Part shown: positions 1 to 14,605 of the stretch, piece by piece
How positions within the stretch are numbered: the stretch's first letter is position 1
Layout of the letters: every line of letters begins with the position of its first letter
Assembly: GCA_964057225.1 (NCBI GenBank)
Contig: OZ059894.1
Span: 8,132,131-8,196,130, forward strand
Direction of reading: 5' to 3'
Source: Auanema rhodensis
Taxonomy: Eukaryota > Nematoda > Chromadorea > Rhabditida > Rhabditidae
Length of the DNA stretch: 64,000 nt
The notes under the pieces: generated by a model
What the model was told of the DNA's origin: nothing
What the model saw: the letters and a program-made list of their open reading frames with translations, nothing else
The model's database searches: none
Translations under genes and position numbers: made by a program

Positions 1-3000
1 CTAACTATTGTTAGAAATTATAATCAAGGTATTGGATTAATTTATTATAGTTTATGAATAGTTGTCTGCAAAAAAATTGAATACTGGTTGAAAATGGTAA
101 TAGAAAAGGTGTACTATGTATATGTCTATAGAGTTATATCTCCCTGTGTGTATACATATCTATACCAGGTGATGCATAATACAGGCCGATGCATAACAAT
201 CTATTTCAAATTTATAATCGTCTCTTCCGTTCAATCCCTTCTCGATTTCAATTAAAAGGACACGTCATGGCCGGAAATCATTTTAGTATGATGTATTATA
301 CAGGTATCAATAAAAAAAACATAAGTAAACATACATAGTTCTATATCGAGTTGGAACACGGATTTGTCAAATCAATTTTACGAACTCGAAAGTTCATTTT
401 GATTACGATTCTGGAATTTTCTGCTTGACTAACCTTTCTAATGCTTCAGTGTATGTGTGGATTTCATCTTATTTCTCATTTCTTTACAAATTTGGATAAT
501 TAATTGAAAGTTACAAGAAATCCTTCACTTCATACTGTTTATGATTAAAAGAAAAGTATGAAAACTATTTAAATGTCTTGAAAACCACAAGTAACATTAT
601 CTTTAATCTTTCTGTATATAATAGTTTTATTGAAATGCTGCTGAAGGAAGTATAATTAAAATTCAATTATCAATAATTAATAATTAATTATATTTTAAAA
701 TGTATCAAGACATATGTTAATTATATTCCAACTTGATACTTAGAAATTAGTCTGAAAAAATTATTTCCTCTTAATTTTAATTTATAATATAAATTTTAAA
801 CTTTATTTAAATAATCTAACAAATCATTGTCAACCATCAGCAGTCAATTACAGTTGATTTTAATGAAGTTTTTTCTGAAATTTTAATCATTTTAAATTTA
901 ATTACATGAATGGCTAGTTCAGACGGCTATTAGATAAGAGTTAAACTAGCATTTAGCATAATTTGAAAACGCAATTTTAGCGCAAATCATAATTGTCATT
1001 GTCTTTGTTGATTTCTCGTTAAAGCATTTCTTCTGAAAGCTAGTGTGATATTCAACTTTTCTCGTCCTTTTCATTCGTTTGAACTTCATTTCTACAACCG
1101 GCTAAGTTGAAAGATGAAGGAATATGAAACGTTTGAAAAGAAATTAGAAAACGACAGGTATGCGAGAGATACCCAGACAGCTAGAAACATTTTAGCATTG
1201 CGATTCCTATTCGTAAGCGCTTCCTCACAAAGCCGTCACACGATCAAGTCAATTTTCTGACCTGCTGTCTTCGCATTTTTTCGCCTCTTCTCGAATTTTC
1301 TGAAAGACATTATCATGCAAATTCAATTCCGTTTTCAACTGATGTCCATTTTGTCCAAGAAAGTCATCAATTTGGTCTTAATACATACATCCGTACATAC
1401 TTATTTGAAATGTTCCAATGTAAAATTTATGATCACCACTTTGAAATCATTCCCTTGTTATATTATTATATTTCTATATTCATATAAGCTTCTTTGCAAA
1501 GCATATAAACATATCTGATCTAGTTTAGCTACAGTTTTTTTCAAACCCCGCACATCATCTGAACAATCTTTCTGCTACGATCTGTTCAACTCTTCTTTAT
1601 CTTCCTCTACTTGTGTGACAACTAATGATTTCAGCTTCACTGTAGTATACATACCTGTATATATCCCAGAAATTGTGCTAATTAAGAAGAAACTGATGAA
1701 ATCAATGTCAATCATAGGCTGATCATCCGTTTGCTTTTTGAAAAACAATCATTGGGCTGTCTCAAGCCCCTGACAACCAAAAACTGTTTTCAGTGCAATT
1801 TCTCCCAATGTCATCTGTTTTTAGATCTCTTTCTCATTATTGTCTCTCATACGTTTAACTCTTATATACATAGGTATATTATCTATTTATTAAATACATT
1901 CAATACCTAGTACCATCAGCCGATCTTAGATTAAAATTTAACAAAAAATAAATAAAAACTGAATTCACGTGAATTATGAAGTGATATTTACTAGTAAATT
2001 TCCACATATATATGTCATTTACTGAATTAACTATATCAATAGAGCATTGTTCCTGAATCTTTTTCAATTATTGCATAAACATTGCACTCTATTGCACTAC
2101 AGAAATACTTTCGTGGGAAATTTTCAAACTCTTAAATTCCTATTATCAGTTAACAAGTGTTGAAATTAATCGAATTATTTTTTTTTATCATAGTCTTCTT
2201 GGAGTACATAAGTTTTATGATCGTTTCTTCACTATAAACAATATGTGCTAACAGAATATAGTATGGATTGGAAATATTACTTCGTTAAGGAATTAGTTGT
2301 CCTTGTTTTCATTTTTGCGCATCAATGACCGTATAGTTCATAGCTCAAATCAATTCAACTTCCTTCATCTCGTGAAGTTCTTGAAACTTGCTCAAAATAA
2401 GATAATGTTTTAAGGTTTCAAGCTTCCATTTAAGAACATGAACAAATCATGATGATGCAGGATAGGCATACTCATTGATCTGATTTCACTTTTATCAGCA
2501 AAATCCAGCTTCATGACATAATCGTTTTTAGATTTTGTTTGAAATAGAACATCCGGTAATAACTTCTCGGATTGTATTTCGATTTAGCTAACAGTTTCTT
2601 CCGTCAAGTTCTCACTTCGACAATTCGGTTCTCTGCCCTTTCTGCTAGGCTCTCTCTCTATCTTTCTTCATCTCTCTCTCTATCCATCTTTCTGTATATC
2701 CATTTTTTACACATTCACACTCTCTGTTTCTTCATCTGGATCTTCCTCTATATCATTTTATTATTTTTCAAAAAAATTTATACCAACTTCTTCTCATTTC
2801 ACTTTGACTTCATTGGAAGCCACACTTCATTCTCAGAAGCAACGTCGAAGACCAATAAATTTCGATAGCCCTCAAGTTAAAATCTTTTTTTTTTCTAATG
2901 TTCTATATATCTTATTCTTGAACTAAATCTTATTTTTGAATTCAATTACTGATCTCTCATACCAGTTATACGAATTTATTTTAAGTTTTTCTTTCAATTA

Positions 3001-6000
3001 CAATCATTCGAATGTTATGTTGATTCTTGGATCTTCCTTTCGTTGAATTTTGTTGATTTTTTGTGGTTTTTTCTACAACTTGACCTTCAAATTTTGAATA
3101 TTTCTTGAGGTAACATACTAACTTGTGAACCATTTATAAATCCTTTTCAAATCTTCTTTTTTTTAATCCAACACTCCATGCCAAGGACAGTCAAAATATG
3201 GGAAAAACGAGTTTGTGTTTGCCAAAAATGCCAACCGACCGGCAGACCAATCGACATGAAACCATATCTTTATACTAATATCATCTCTCTCCGCTAAACT
3301 TTGGTTTGACTTGAGACTGCCTTCAGGCAAGAATATTTCAAGTTTATAGGGTTAAAGCTCATTTTGAATGTATCAAGGTTATGTCATTTCTATGTTGCCA
3401 TGCTTCAATATAGAGAGATAGAACCTAGTTTATGATGTAAACTATAATTTTAACAACTAAAAGTATTGTAGATATTTCATCTGAATTAAAAACTACATAT
3501 TTACATTTCAAATTGAAAATATTTTTATTAGTTACTTCCAGTATGACTCCCTATTCGAACCTGCTTAATCAAACATATAAATTTGACGAACGTTTCGACT
3601 TACTTTCAACATAAATCAAACAAAGAAAAAGCTTACTTCTTAACTTTTTTTTAGTTATCTCGTTTCTGTGATATTCTTCAAGTAGCAAAACAATTTTGAA
3701 AACACATGCTTAATTTGGAAGATAACAGTCCACTTTTTCATAGATATATCAAAGATGGTTGATAATGAAGAGAAGCATTGTAAAAAGAGAGATATTGATG
3801 ACGTAAATTGTCTCCGAATGTTAAAGACGACATGATGACTTGACTGAAAATCACTAATGAATCCAATCGGTTTAGCAACCCCCCCCCTCGCCAATTCTTT
3901 CCTGTACAAACCGACATCAAGATTTCATTTTAATTTTCTTGAATATGATTATCCATTTTCCGTCTATGTGGATTGAAGCTTGAAATCATTATACAAGTAC
4001 GTGTCACAGTCTCCATGTTTTATTCATTAACTTCCATATATTACAATACTTACAGTTACCAAATTCTCAATTCATTTAAGTTATAATTCTAATTTTCTGT
4101 TTATGAAATTGTTTAATAGATTGAATAATGTTAAAATCAATAGAAAATACAATCTCATAACATGAAGCTTGATTTGAACTTTTAATATGATTTCATTTTT
4201 CTTCTTTCACTGTCTTTTTTTGTCAATTGAATTGTCATTATTTGTGTGTACTTTATTGCTATCAAAAACGATTAATGATTTTAATTTTCTAGTTCCTATT
4301 TCTTATTTACAGAAATATATCATTATTATTATTATTTTGCAGTATTTATAAATTTATTACGATTTCCTAATTTCCTCTTTCATTATCTTTGAAAATAAAC
4401 AAGAGACAAGGTTACATGATGGTTTCAAGAAACAGTAACCTGTATAGGATTGATAGAGGAAGTCACAAATTAGACGAACCAACAACTAGCGTTTGTTCAT
4501 TTAATTCAAATCATTCAGGAAGCGATGCATGTTGAAGCTGGTAAGGTTGATCATTAACCAGTCTCCAAACTTCTTCGTCTTACTGATAACCTACACTTTC
4601 TCAGTTAATATGACTCTGTTTGTTTCAATTAACATCCATACACTCCGGAGGATTAGAAAGATTGACAAAACAACAGAAAAAAATTACAAGAAAGATAATA
4701 CGAGGTCGGGTCATCTGAAGAATCCCCGAGAACATAATAGATACGTGAATCGTGTCCAGCTGTCAACTCGACTTCCCTGCAAGGATGACTGACAACATCA
4801 CGCTCGACATGTATAGTTTAGCTCAAAACTAGAGAATTGTTTTATAACATGCTTTATAGATGCTGAAAAATCTTTATAGTATCATTATATAATTGTTTTT
4901 GGGCTTGTTTTTCATCACAAAGGTCTTTTGTTTTTCATACTGCTTGCGGGCATACCTCCTCACATAATTTCCAGCAACTGTCTTAAAGTTGTTCTTAACA
5001 TCTCCAAATGTTTCTAACTTTTTTAAATATTTTATTTAATTAGACAAGTTATATATAGTTATTATATGTATGCACCTACATAAGTATACCTTTCTGTATG
5101 TATGAGAGCATTTACTTGTTTTCGTTATTCACAAGATCAAACCATGATTTTTTTTGCAATTCTCTTCTATTAAGCGAGGTAACTACGCTCATATTTGTAA
5201 AAATATAAAGATGTGTTTATATATATTTATATATAGATATAGATAGATATATATTGTACATATTGTATATACAAACACATAAAATACAGAAATGAATACA
5301 CTTGTACAGCTTCTGTAAACTACAACCAAATTAGGTTAATGCGTTGACATTCAATGAATCGAGAACCTAATCATTACTTAATTGATCTACTCTATGACTT
5401 TACTTTATCTACGTCAATTCAATCGGATAGTTGTAGCGAACCTAAACACAAACTTCATTCAGAAGCTTTATCTTCTTTCGTGTCGTCGTTGTCGTAGTCA
5501 TCGTAAGATCTGCTTCGCTGCAGTGAGATCACGGACCATCGTGGTATTACTGAAGCTGGAGACAGAGATCGCTGTCTTCTAGAATGATCACGGTGTCTTC
5601 GGTTGTCGAGTTTTTCTAGTTTCTTTTTTTTACCATCTCAGTTTCTATTTATCTTTTTCCTTTTCTATCTATCACCTGGAGGGATATCCCCAATGTCATA
5701 CCACCACCTCATCTCTCGCTGACTTCAGAACACGAAAACTAGACACCACTGCTGTTCTTGATATCATAAAACGATGGTGAGCTGTATATCCATTTCCTAT
5801 TCATTAAGATAAGATTCGATGAGCACAAGCACTGTATCATCATTTTTACTTATTTTTACTTTCAATATTCTCTAAACAATAAATAGAAACTGAGATGCAA
5901 TTTATCAGATTTATGTATATTACTATGATGGAAATTTCATTTCATTTTTTCTTCTGGTCGATTCCTTTTATATATTAGACCATCAAGGCAATGTTTTCCT

Positions 6001-8500
6001 TATAAACTCTCGTTGTGTAACAACTTTTCTTTTATTCTTAAAAGTCTCTCATCATTTCTTCAATCTTTCTTCATGCTCTCTATTCTTCTCTCACTCTTTC
6101 CATCTCTTTCATACTCACACCTATTCTTTTTTTCTATCATGTCCTTCTCATCCTTCATCACGTGAAAATGGACATTCGGCTCTCGAATTGGCAAACCTAG
6201 GCTTGTATTGTTCTATTGTTAACAAACCTCTTGTGACTTTTTGTGATTTCCAATTATAGCAACCTTGACGAGCTGTTTCAAATAGAAACTGAAGTTGACC
6301 AGCCTTATCATCTGACATGCTAAGAAACTATAACGCTATACGAGCTCTCTTTTTTTCATAAAGCAGAGAAGCTGTTTAATGAATTGCGTATTCTTTCTTA
6401 TTCTTCTTCTTCTTCTTTTAATTTGTTCCTGAACAACAAAAAAACCGACTTTGATCAAACATTTACATGTCCGATTGCCTGATGGACAAAGTCCCACAAT
6501 CGTATGATGCGTTATGTATACTGATGAAACTCTTCAATGGTCAAAGTTCTTTACGGAAATTACCTTATGTCTCAACAATGACAATGGTGACGACAATCTA
6601 ATGAAGACATCGTTTCCACCACAATGTAGATGACGTCTCACTGTATGACTTCAATGTAGTTTCTTCTCGTTGACTGAAGACTAGGCACATACTGCAATGC
6701 ATTCTGGTGATCATTGTATTTTGTAGCAGTAGACGAAGTAGAAGTAGAAGGAAAAAAACAAACATTAGACATAATAACATTATTAATTGCAAATATCATT
6801 TAATTCTATATTAAGGAAGGTGCTAACTAGAGAAAAGAGCTAGAATAGGTCATCACCCTGCATCCGTCTGCTTGCTGCTAGGTGAAATTCAGGACCATGA
6901 TTCATAAGTACGAGATCTGTTTGTTTTTATTAGTGTGATCATTGTCTTAACTACATAGACTATAGAGTAAATCAAATACCTTTTATAGTACGTAACCTTT
7001 GATTTATAAAAAAAGTTTTGGCAAAAGTTTGTGAAAAATTCAATGTTCAAACTAGTAATGAACTTTAAATCAACTGGCTTCAAAGCAACAAAAGACTTTT
7101 GGAGACTAGAAAATGAAACATTTTACCGTGTGCTCTAGTTTAGAATATTTTATATTTCGTGGGTGAAAAGAAGTAAAAAATAGGAAGATGATGACTTTAA
7201 ATTTATTAAGAACTTCGCGAAAAAATGAAAATTAACAACTTTTTGTCTGTAAGATAGACTTGTCCTTTCTGTCGCCCTCTCGTTTTCCTTTTATCAATCT
7301 TGCTATTTTCGCACTCTACGATTATATAAGAAATAAATTAGTTTGAGGAAAAACACTCCTAAATACAATTTTTTTCTATTTTCTATCTTTTGCTCTCTGG
7401 AAATGCCTAATCACATGTCAAACTTGGACTAAAAATTCATTAAATGTTCCTAAAATATGACATGAGTTGAATAGCTGCAGGCGCAAGAAGGTAAATGAGT
7501 CCAGAGAAAAATTATTTTTCTTATTGTTATGTCAGAAAATGTCGCAAAATTTCATAAACTATGCAGAAAATACGCTAAAAGAAACAATGAAACATGTCTA
7601 CGTCGTAGTAAAATAATAGAGAAATAACTAACTAAATTGAACTATCATGTAAAATACACTTTTTTACAATTCTTGATCACAACTATTTGATATTTAATGG
7701 TTCATACATCATGAATGTTTCAAATATGCTGGAAATTGCTTTCTCTTAAGACATTTATAACATGTAATATTTGTTTATTTTCCGGAAATAACAAATCCAA
7801 GCGGCATTCCTTTTCTCCATGCTTAGGCATACGTTGTTAAGAAACGTTTTTTAAAACTATTTGTTTTATTGATTTGCTATGAATTACTGCTTAAACACCA
7901 TTGAAACATGAAGCTAGTTCCGGAACTGGTTGGGCTGTTAGTCTCTGGGCAACTTTTAGTTGAACCACAAACTTTCATCAGCTTCTGGAATCTCAAAAAC
8001 GTAGATAGTGTAAAACGGTAAAAATAGCTTCGTGACCATTGGCGAAGCATTAGTTGTCACTACACGAGTATCTCGTCGAAAGCATCGTAAACGTCATCAT
8101 CAAAATCATCATTGGAAACCAATAGTCGTTTTTCTTCACTTTCCAGAACATTCTCAGAAGTTGAAGATCCGTTTCGAAAAAATTGAAACATGACCATGTT
8201 GTCTGATAAGCAACTTGTGGTTCCGTCTATTTTCATCATATGAACCTAATATCGGAATTTTCCCATTTTTTTAAACTACAAATTAACAAGGAATAGAAAT
8301 CTTTTTCATCCCAACGTTTTCAAAACTATGTTCTTTGAACTTCAATCTAACTGTCGGAATTTTCTTCACGAACTGTGGTATGCGCAGATGCTGTCACAGC
8401 TCAATTGAAAATGATGATGGCATAAGATGACGATGATCGGATGATGTTGGACGAAAATTAACGATATGGAGTAGTTGAAAGAAGAAAGAATGAGCTTGAC
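1..8500. other. Intergenic or intronic AT-rich DNA, no gene recognised
   Basis: No run of exon-like sequence with consistent splice sites was found on either strand. Only short open frames with low-complexity content occur. Simple sequence seen: an ATT run near 4320, mixed TA/GATA repeats near 5218-5260, a TTC run near 6400 and a nine-base C run near 3879. Distal regulatory sequence or introns of a gene outside the window are possible. Confidence 0.5.
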
Positions 8501-8911
8501 TACAATCTATTCATTTCTACAAGTTCTTGTTGTCTCACTGATTCTGATGTCCAGCCATCAACGATGTCTATCATCTGTTCCTTTTTGTGTCTCCTACCAT
8601 CACTTCTTAATGTTGTGGCCACTGCACTAGAGAACAGGCCAATGCAATCTCTTGACTATCACCATTTTCTAATTCTTTACTCTCTCATAATTCATTATGA
8701 TATTTTCTTTTTTTTTTCTCCTTTTTTTTGTCTTCACTTATCATTCATGTTGAACAATTCTTTTACAGCTTTTCGCTGTACCCCCCGCCTCCTCCACTCC
8801 CCCATCCTACTCACCCTCTGACCTTTTTTCTCGTTTTCTCTAACTATCTCTTGTCAACTACATTCTACTTTAACTGTCATCGACATGACGTCGTCCGTTT
8901 ACACTCCGCCC

Positions 8912-8919
8912 CATATAAA
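8912..8919 (+). promoter_or_regulatory. Possible TATA box upstream of the carboxylesterase
   Basis: CATATAAA is followed by GG in a locally GC-richer stretch. It lies 600 bp upstream of the chosen esterase start. About 320 bp downstream, at 9234, a short open stretch starting ATG ends in a good donor (GAG|GTAGGT at about 9255/9256) and could be an upstream exon. If it joins the AAG acceptor near 9490, it reads in frame into the esterase ATG. Inference only. Confidence 0.22.
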
Positions 8920-9515
8920 GGCATCTTTTGCCAATTGCAGACCATCACCCTCGCATCACACATCCTCGAGTTCGTTCTCACGCTCTCATCTCAACGTTCA
9001 GCTACAATCTGTTGCACAATTCGTAGATACACAGTCGATCAAGCATACATACGTTTGCTACCAACTATCTGTGGATAAATCCAACGACGCCAAATCATCA
9101 CGACGTCGTTCATAGTATTCAGAAGAACACTACAGTCTCAAGAGCAGATTAGATTAATTCTAAATCTGCTACAACCCGTCAGCTAACTAGCAATCAAATA
9201 ACTTCGAATAACGCTACAACAAGTCTATTCAACATGAAGCTCCGTTCACGACGAGGTAGGTATTTTGAATGATTTTCTTCCGTTGCATGCAGATGAATGC
9301 TTTTCAAATTTTCACGTTATTTACGTAAAAGCACATAGCAATTGGCCTATTTCTATTTTTCTGCTCACATACTCATGATGCTCATTTCACGTTTAACAAA
9401 TCTTTTTCTCTATTTAAGTCTAACAAAAAGCTTTTTTTGCTATTTTTGCTTTGCTTTCCACATTCATGACTTCCATAAAAAAACTTTTTAAGGCTGTATC
9501 TTTAACCTACCCAAC

Positions 9516-12500
9516 ATGGGAACATGTGCATCACTTACAACTAAAGAAGAAGTTTTACCACCAACTCAAGTATTTCTAAACAGGAAAATAGCTTTCATTC
9601 AAATTATTATCATATAGGTTCGCACTAATTATGGTATCGTCGAAGGAAAACGTTATTGTATGAAAGATGGATTCCAATCTGACTGCTTCCTTGGAATACC
9701 TTATGCTGCTCCACCCGTCGGGTCACTTCGTTTCAAGGTATGTCAGAGATCACTCGCATAATTCTTTAGTGTGACAAAAGTTTATAAAATGGTTTCTGTT
9801 GTCAACTGAAATAATTGCACTGCTGCTCTATTAGTTGAGGCAGTTCACTACTAACTTGAGATTGTTACTATAAGATAATTCACAAGCATATAATAAAAAA
9901 ATATTTCTCTTTCGATGACATCATTTCTCATCTTCTCGACCACCTATCACTTTCCTTTTTCATCAAAATGATCTATTTTTACCAATTCTCTCATTTTTTG
10001 TCAGTTTTTTTCAACATATTCTTTGTGCTATTTTGTGATATGTTGTGGTTCTTCAAATATCTACCTATAACATTAATCAAATGACAATTTGTTTGACCAC
10101 TCCCTACTTCATATTTTCTGTCTTGACCACAACTTCAAAGTATGCTGAAATATTTTACAACGGTTTCGCGCACTTGACTTCCAATCAGCGCTTGGAATGG
10201 CGCAGCCTATTGTTCTTTGCATTACCTCATCTGATTTTTTTGTCTTCGAAAACGACTTTTTAGTTTCTTTTTTACCCTTTTTTTACTGTTTCCACATATA
10301 CACCAAAAAAGAATGTCATGTTTGACCTTCATGCTTTTAAATTCTCATAATTGACAGGGCCTATGATGAAAAAAGTAGTTGAGTGTGGAGATTTTCTTTT
10401 AATTTTCTTCGCTCAAATCTTTTTTAAACTCTCTATTTTGGGGCTATACATCTAGAATATAAAATTTATATATTAGTTCTTTCGATTGAAAAAACAAATT
10501 TTTCTCATTTTTTTCGCAAATTTACTATTTTGTTCTTATTTGATGTTTATGCAGAAAAACATACGAATTTCCCGTTCTTTTCTTGCAACAAAAATTTGTT
10601 TTAAAAAATTTTAACACGTGGGATATTATGGTAGTTCATCTAAATGACCAAAACTTGTGCTATCTGCTTGATTTTCGGTCAACTACCCAATCTCTCTTAA
10701 GTTCAGGCTATAAATGCTACTTCACAACATGATGACCGTTTAGACGTCTGAATTTTTGAAATACTGTTTTTAGAAAAATAAGAAAAACAAAAGAAAAAAT
10801 TTTTCACCTGTCTTTACAGCCTCTAGTGATTACACTTTTAATTAATCAAAGATATAGATGACAACGTGTTCTATTAAAGAGCCATTTGATCAAAAGATGA
10901 TTGAACTTATCCTTTCAACATATTCGTTTGCAAATCATTGGTAAATGGTACTTAATTTTATTTTTGATCAATGAGATATAAAGAAAATTGTTCAAAAGTA
11001 AATTATACACATTAACGGAAATGATAAGAGATGTTGAAATTTGACAAATAAAATTTAATGATCACATGAAAGTTCTGTGTGAATGTTCATGTTGAAAATA
11101 TGTATTTCTTTCAAACCTAAATTCAAATTAATATTTTTGTGTATATCTCGAATTCTTGATTCATTCATCAGTTTACTGAATTTTTTTTGGCCATTTGTCT
11201 TCTTCCCACACATGTTTCTCACAAAATAACCCCATTCAATTCAGCGAACATTAACCGCAGAACTTCAAAAAAACTAGAAAAAAAAATTGATAATATATTG
11301 CTGTTGCTGATTCAGACAATACAAGTAATTTAAATTAAAAAAAAAACTTTGTAACTTTCTTTTAAACTCCAAGTGACCTGTAGCCACGTCATACACACTC
11401 TATGACCATTCAGGAATACTATTACCTGTCGCCTATAAAATGGTTAGAATTCCACTGGTTTTTTTTCGAGACTGTGAATACAAGCTTTGAACCAATTCCA
11501 GTTATTTCAAACTATGTTTCACTCAGAGATGTAGCAGAAGGTGTTAAAATTACAAATAAGTGTTCAGGAAGACATTGCAAATATAAAATTATATCCTTAA
11601 AAAGGTGATTAATTACATGAAAGCACTAAAAATAATCAACAGTTCAAAGCACTCAGATTGAACAATGTTGATAACCTTTCATTGTCACTTCCCCCTTCTT
11701 TGGCTTCCTAGCCTTATTTGCACTAACATTCCCACAGCAAGTTCATTTTAAAAGATATATGTATGTTGTGTTTAAAGCTTTAATAGGGGCTGACCAAGAG
11801 TGTTACGATGTAATAGGCCTGTTGGCCTATTCTAAAGTTATTTCTGCAGAAAAAAAATTTACGTCCCATTCTTTTGTTGTCTAAAGTTGAAAAGTAAAGC
11901 GCCATGTTTACGGCTATGTAGAATTTTTGGATGTAGGAAAAACCAGCATTCCACGTGTTATATTTTAACGTGAAAATACGTGAAAATTATTTTTTCCTAT
12001 TTAAAGGCTGTTTTGATTTTAATTTCTTAACTTGAACATAGTTAGACATAGATCATTTTCAAATGATTCATCTATTCATAATTCAAGTGATCAAGATGAC
12101 GTAACAACTCTTGTAAAAATAATTCAGACATCGAAATATGGGTTGAGAAAAGAAAAAACAGAAACTTCGTAGATCTTCTGACATCATTTTCAAGGAATAA
12201 AGATAGACTTGGAATGATGATATGAACTCTGAACAGAACAATAGAAAAATCTAGCAAGAGACGAGGAAAAGAAAAACAGTAAAGAAGGATGAGAGAGAGA
12301 CATAGATGCAGAGAATGGCTAGTTATTAGCAGAGGACAGTGCTTGACCTTGATTAGAAAATATAACAAAAAAAGAACATATAATATTCAAACTGATAAAA
12401 AGATTTTAAAGGAAATAATCTTTTGATTTTTTATTTTCACACACACAATCACGAGTTTTCAGGTTTTAAATTATGTATCAATGATAGTTGAAAATAGCAA

Positions 12501-14605
12501 AGTTATCCGAAGTTCAAATGTTCAATTTCAGAAGCCAGAACCACCACAGCCATGGGAAGGTGTACGAAAATGCAAGCGATTCGGGCCACGATCCGTGCAA
12601 AATGATATGTTCTGGGACAAATTTACTTGTATGATTCCGCAAAGCGAAGATTGCCTGTATCTTAATGTCTTCGCTCCAGCAATTGATCCAAATAAGGTAC
12701 AATTCAGTTGAAGCTAGATTCTTTATAATGAAATCTTCCTTTAAAGAAATATCCTGTCATGTTCTACATCCATGGAGGTGGATTCATGATGGATTCGGCT
12801 GTTCGATACACTCCACGCAAACTTACTAGACTTCTTATTTCCCGAGGAATAATTGTTGTAACAATCCAGTACCGATTAGGATATCTCGGATATTTCTGTA
12901 CTGGAGATGATGCTTCAAAGGGAAACTTTGGCTTATGGGATCAATTCCAGGTAAAAAAAAGAAATCACAATGTTAAGTATATTCCTCATATAGGCTTTGA
13001 AATGGACAAAAGAAAATATTCACCATTTCGGTGGAGATCCAAATCAAATAACCGTTGCTGGACAAAGTGCCGGTGGAGTTTCCACCGATTTACTTTCTCT
13101 CTCTCCCCTTTCAAGAGGTATTATAGTTATTTGAAGAAGTATTATCATTTGATCATTGTTATAGATATGTTCAACAGAAAGATTGTTATGGGAGGAAATT
13201 CCTTCTGTCACTGGGCTGTTGCTAAAAAGGAAGAAATTTCGGAATTTTGCAAAAGAAAGGCTGAAAAGCTTGGTTGGAAACCTAAAAAGGAAGGATATTC
13301 TAGTGAATTAGAAGAAAATCAAGACATGATGGAGTTTTTGAGAAAAATTCCTGCTTCCAAGTAAGTTTTTTAGCAAAATATTATTTTTATTCACATTGTT
13401 TCTAGGTTTGGTACTCATTTAATCGGAAGTCGTGAAGTATTCGAAGAAGCTCGTCTACCATTAGCACCTGTTGTTGATGGAGAAATATTACCAGCCCGTC
13501 CAGCTAAACTTCGTCTTGATGCTCCAAAAATGGATTCCATTTGTGGAGTGGGCGAACAAGAAGCTTTACTTTTCAGTAAGTCAAATGATGAAGATCTCCT
13601 TTTTCTAATGTTGTTTCAATTCAGTTGCCCTCGGAGCAATGAGATGTAATGGAAAAGATATTGATAGAGTTTTACAATCATTATCTCGACGAGCTCATAA
13701 CTTGCCACGAAAAGAGGTGGAAGATACTGTACGAAAAATTTATGGAGATTCTGTGCTCACAAGAAAAATGAAAAAAGTTCGTAAAGAGATCTTTGTGAAT
13801 GTAAGTGATTTCGTTAAAACATCAAAGTAATGTAATAATCCTTCAGTTGCTTTCTGATATTATATCCAATTACGCATGCTATCAATATATGAAAGACAGT
13901 CAGTCCAACGACACAAACTGTTATGCCTATTCCTTCGACTACACAAGCCGAAGGATGTGGGGCTGGCTGGTCACCATGATTCCGTTTATGGGTATGTTTC
14001 ATCTATCATTTTATTTTGATTTTTTCTCTGTTTCGCGCAATTACATTGGTTTAATTTCAACTTTTTGCAGCTGGAACACACTCTTCCGAATTGATCTATC
14101 TGTTCGATTGTAATTATTTCTCAGCTCCTTTACCAATGCATGCCAAAGATCTTGAAGTTAGTAACAATACGTCTTCATGGTTCGCGGAATTTGTCAAGCA
14201 TGGGTACGTTTTGCTCTTTTTTCTGAAACAATTCCAGTTATTTTTTTCATTTAATGACAAATTTTCAGAAATCCAAATCAAAACGATAGTGCAAGTTCCT
14301 CTAATTTTTCACAATGGGAGCCTGTTCCTAAAGAAGGCGATTTGGCCATGTTTAGCATTTCTGATAAAAGTTACATGAAAACTAAGGTTAGTTGTAAATA
14401 CATTTACAATATATATTCATATTGTATGTCTTCTGTATGTTTTCAACAGAGCACATACGATGAAATATGAAAATATGTTTTAGAATATATAAAAGAAATA
14501 TATTTCTTATAATATTATTTGTAGATCTTCGGAGAACGAATGCATCATTTGGACACAATTTTACCAAAACTTTCTATCTACTCCGGCCGTGGATTTTCCC
14601 GATAA
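9516..14605 (+). CDS. Carboxylesterase (alpha/beta hydrolase, COesterase family)
   Basis: Ester hydrolase of the carboxylesterase/cholinesterase family. Exons: 9516-9569, 9618-9737, 12532-12696, 12747-12950, 12994-13117, 13165-13360, 13406-13575, 13625-13800, 13847-13991, 14071-14203, 14269-14386, 14525-14605. They total 1686 nt (561 aa), the usual family length, and all phases agree. Seen: N-terminal LGIPYA.PPVG block, the [12 protein letters not shown] block, oxyanion-hole HGGGF, nucleophile Ser206 in GQSAGG, probable acid Glu340 in GVGEQEA, and His455 in AGTHSSE, so the triad is complete. There is no signal peptide. The protein starts MGTCAS, a possible N-myristoylation (Gly2) plus palmitoylation (Cys4) signal, which suggests a cytosolic or membrane-tethered enzyme. 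Intron 2 is 2.8 kb, against about 50 bp for most others. The start could lie further upstream if the exon at 9234 is used. Substrate cannot be told from sequence. Confidence 0.88.
9738..12531 (+). other. Long intron 2 of the carboxylesterase gene
   Basis: This 2.8 kb stretch holds no recognisable exon. The flanking exons encode contiguous parts of the conserved N-terminal block (..GSLRFK | [10 protein letters not shown]..), so no coding sequence appears to be missing. A regulatory role is possible but nothing specific was seen. Confidence 0.6.

Noticed and set aside
8564..9115. Overlapping open frames upstream of the carboxylesterase
   Set aside because: Low-complexity Ser/Thr/Pro-type translation in several frames; more likely promoter or 5' UTR sequence.
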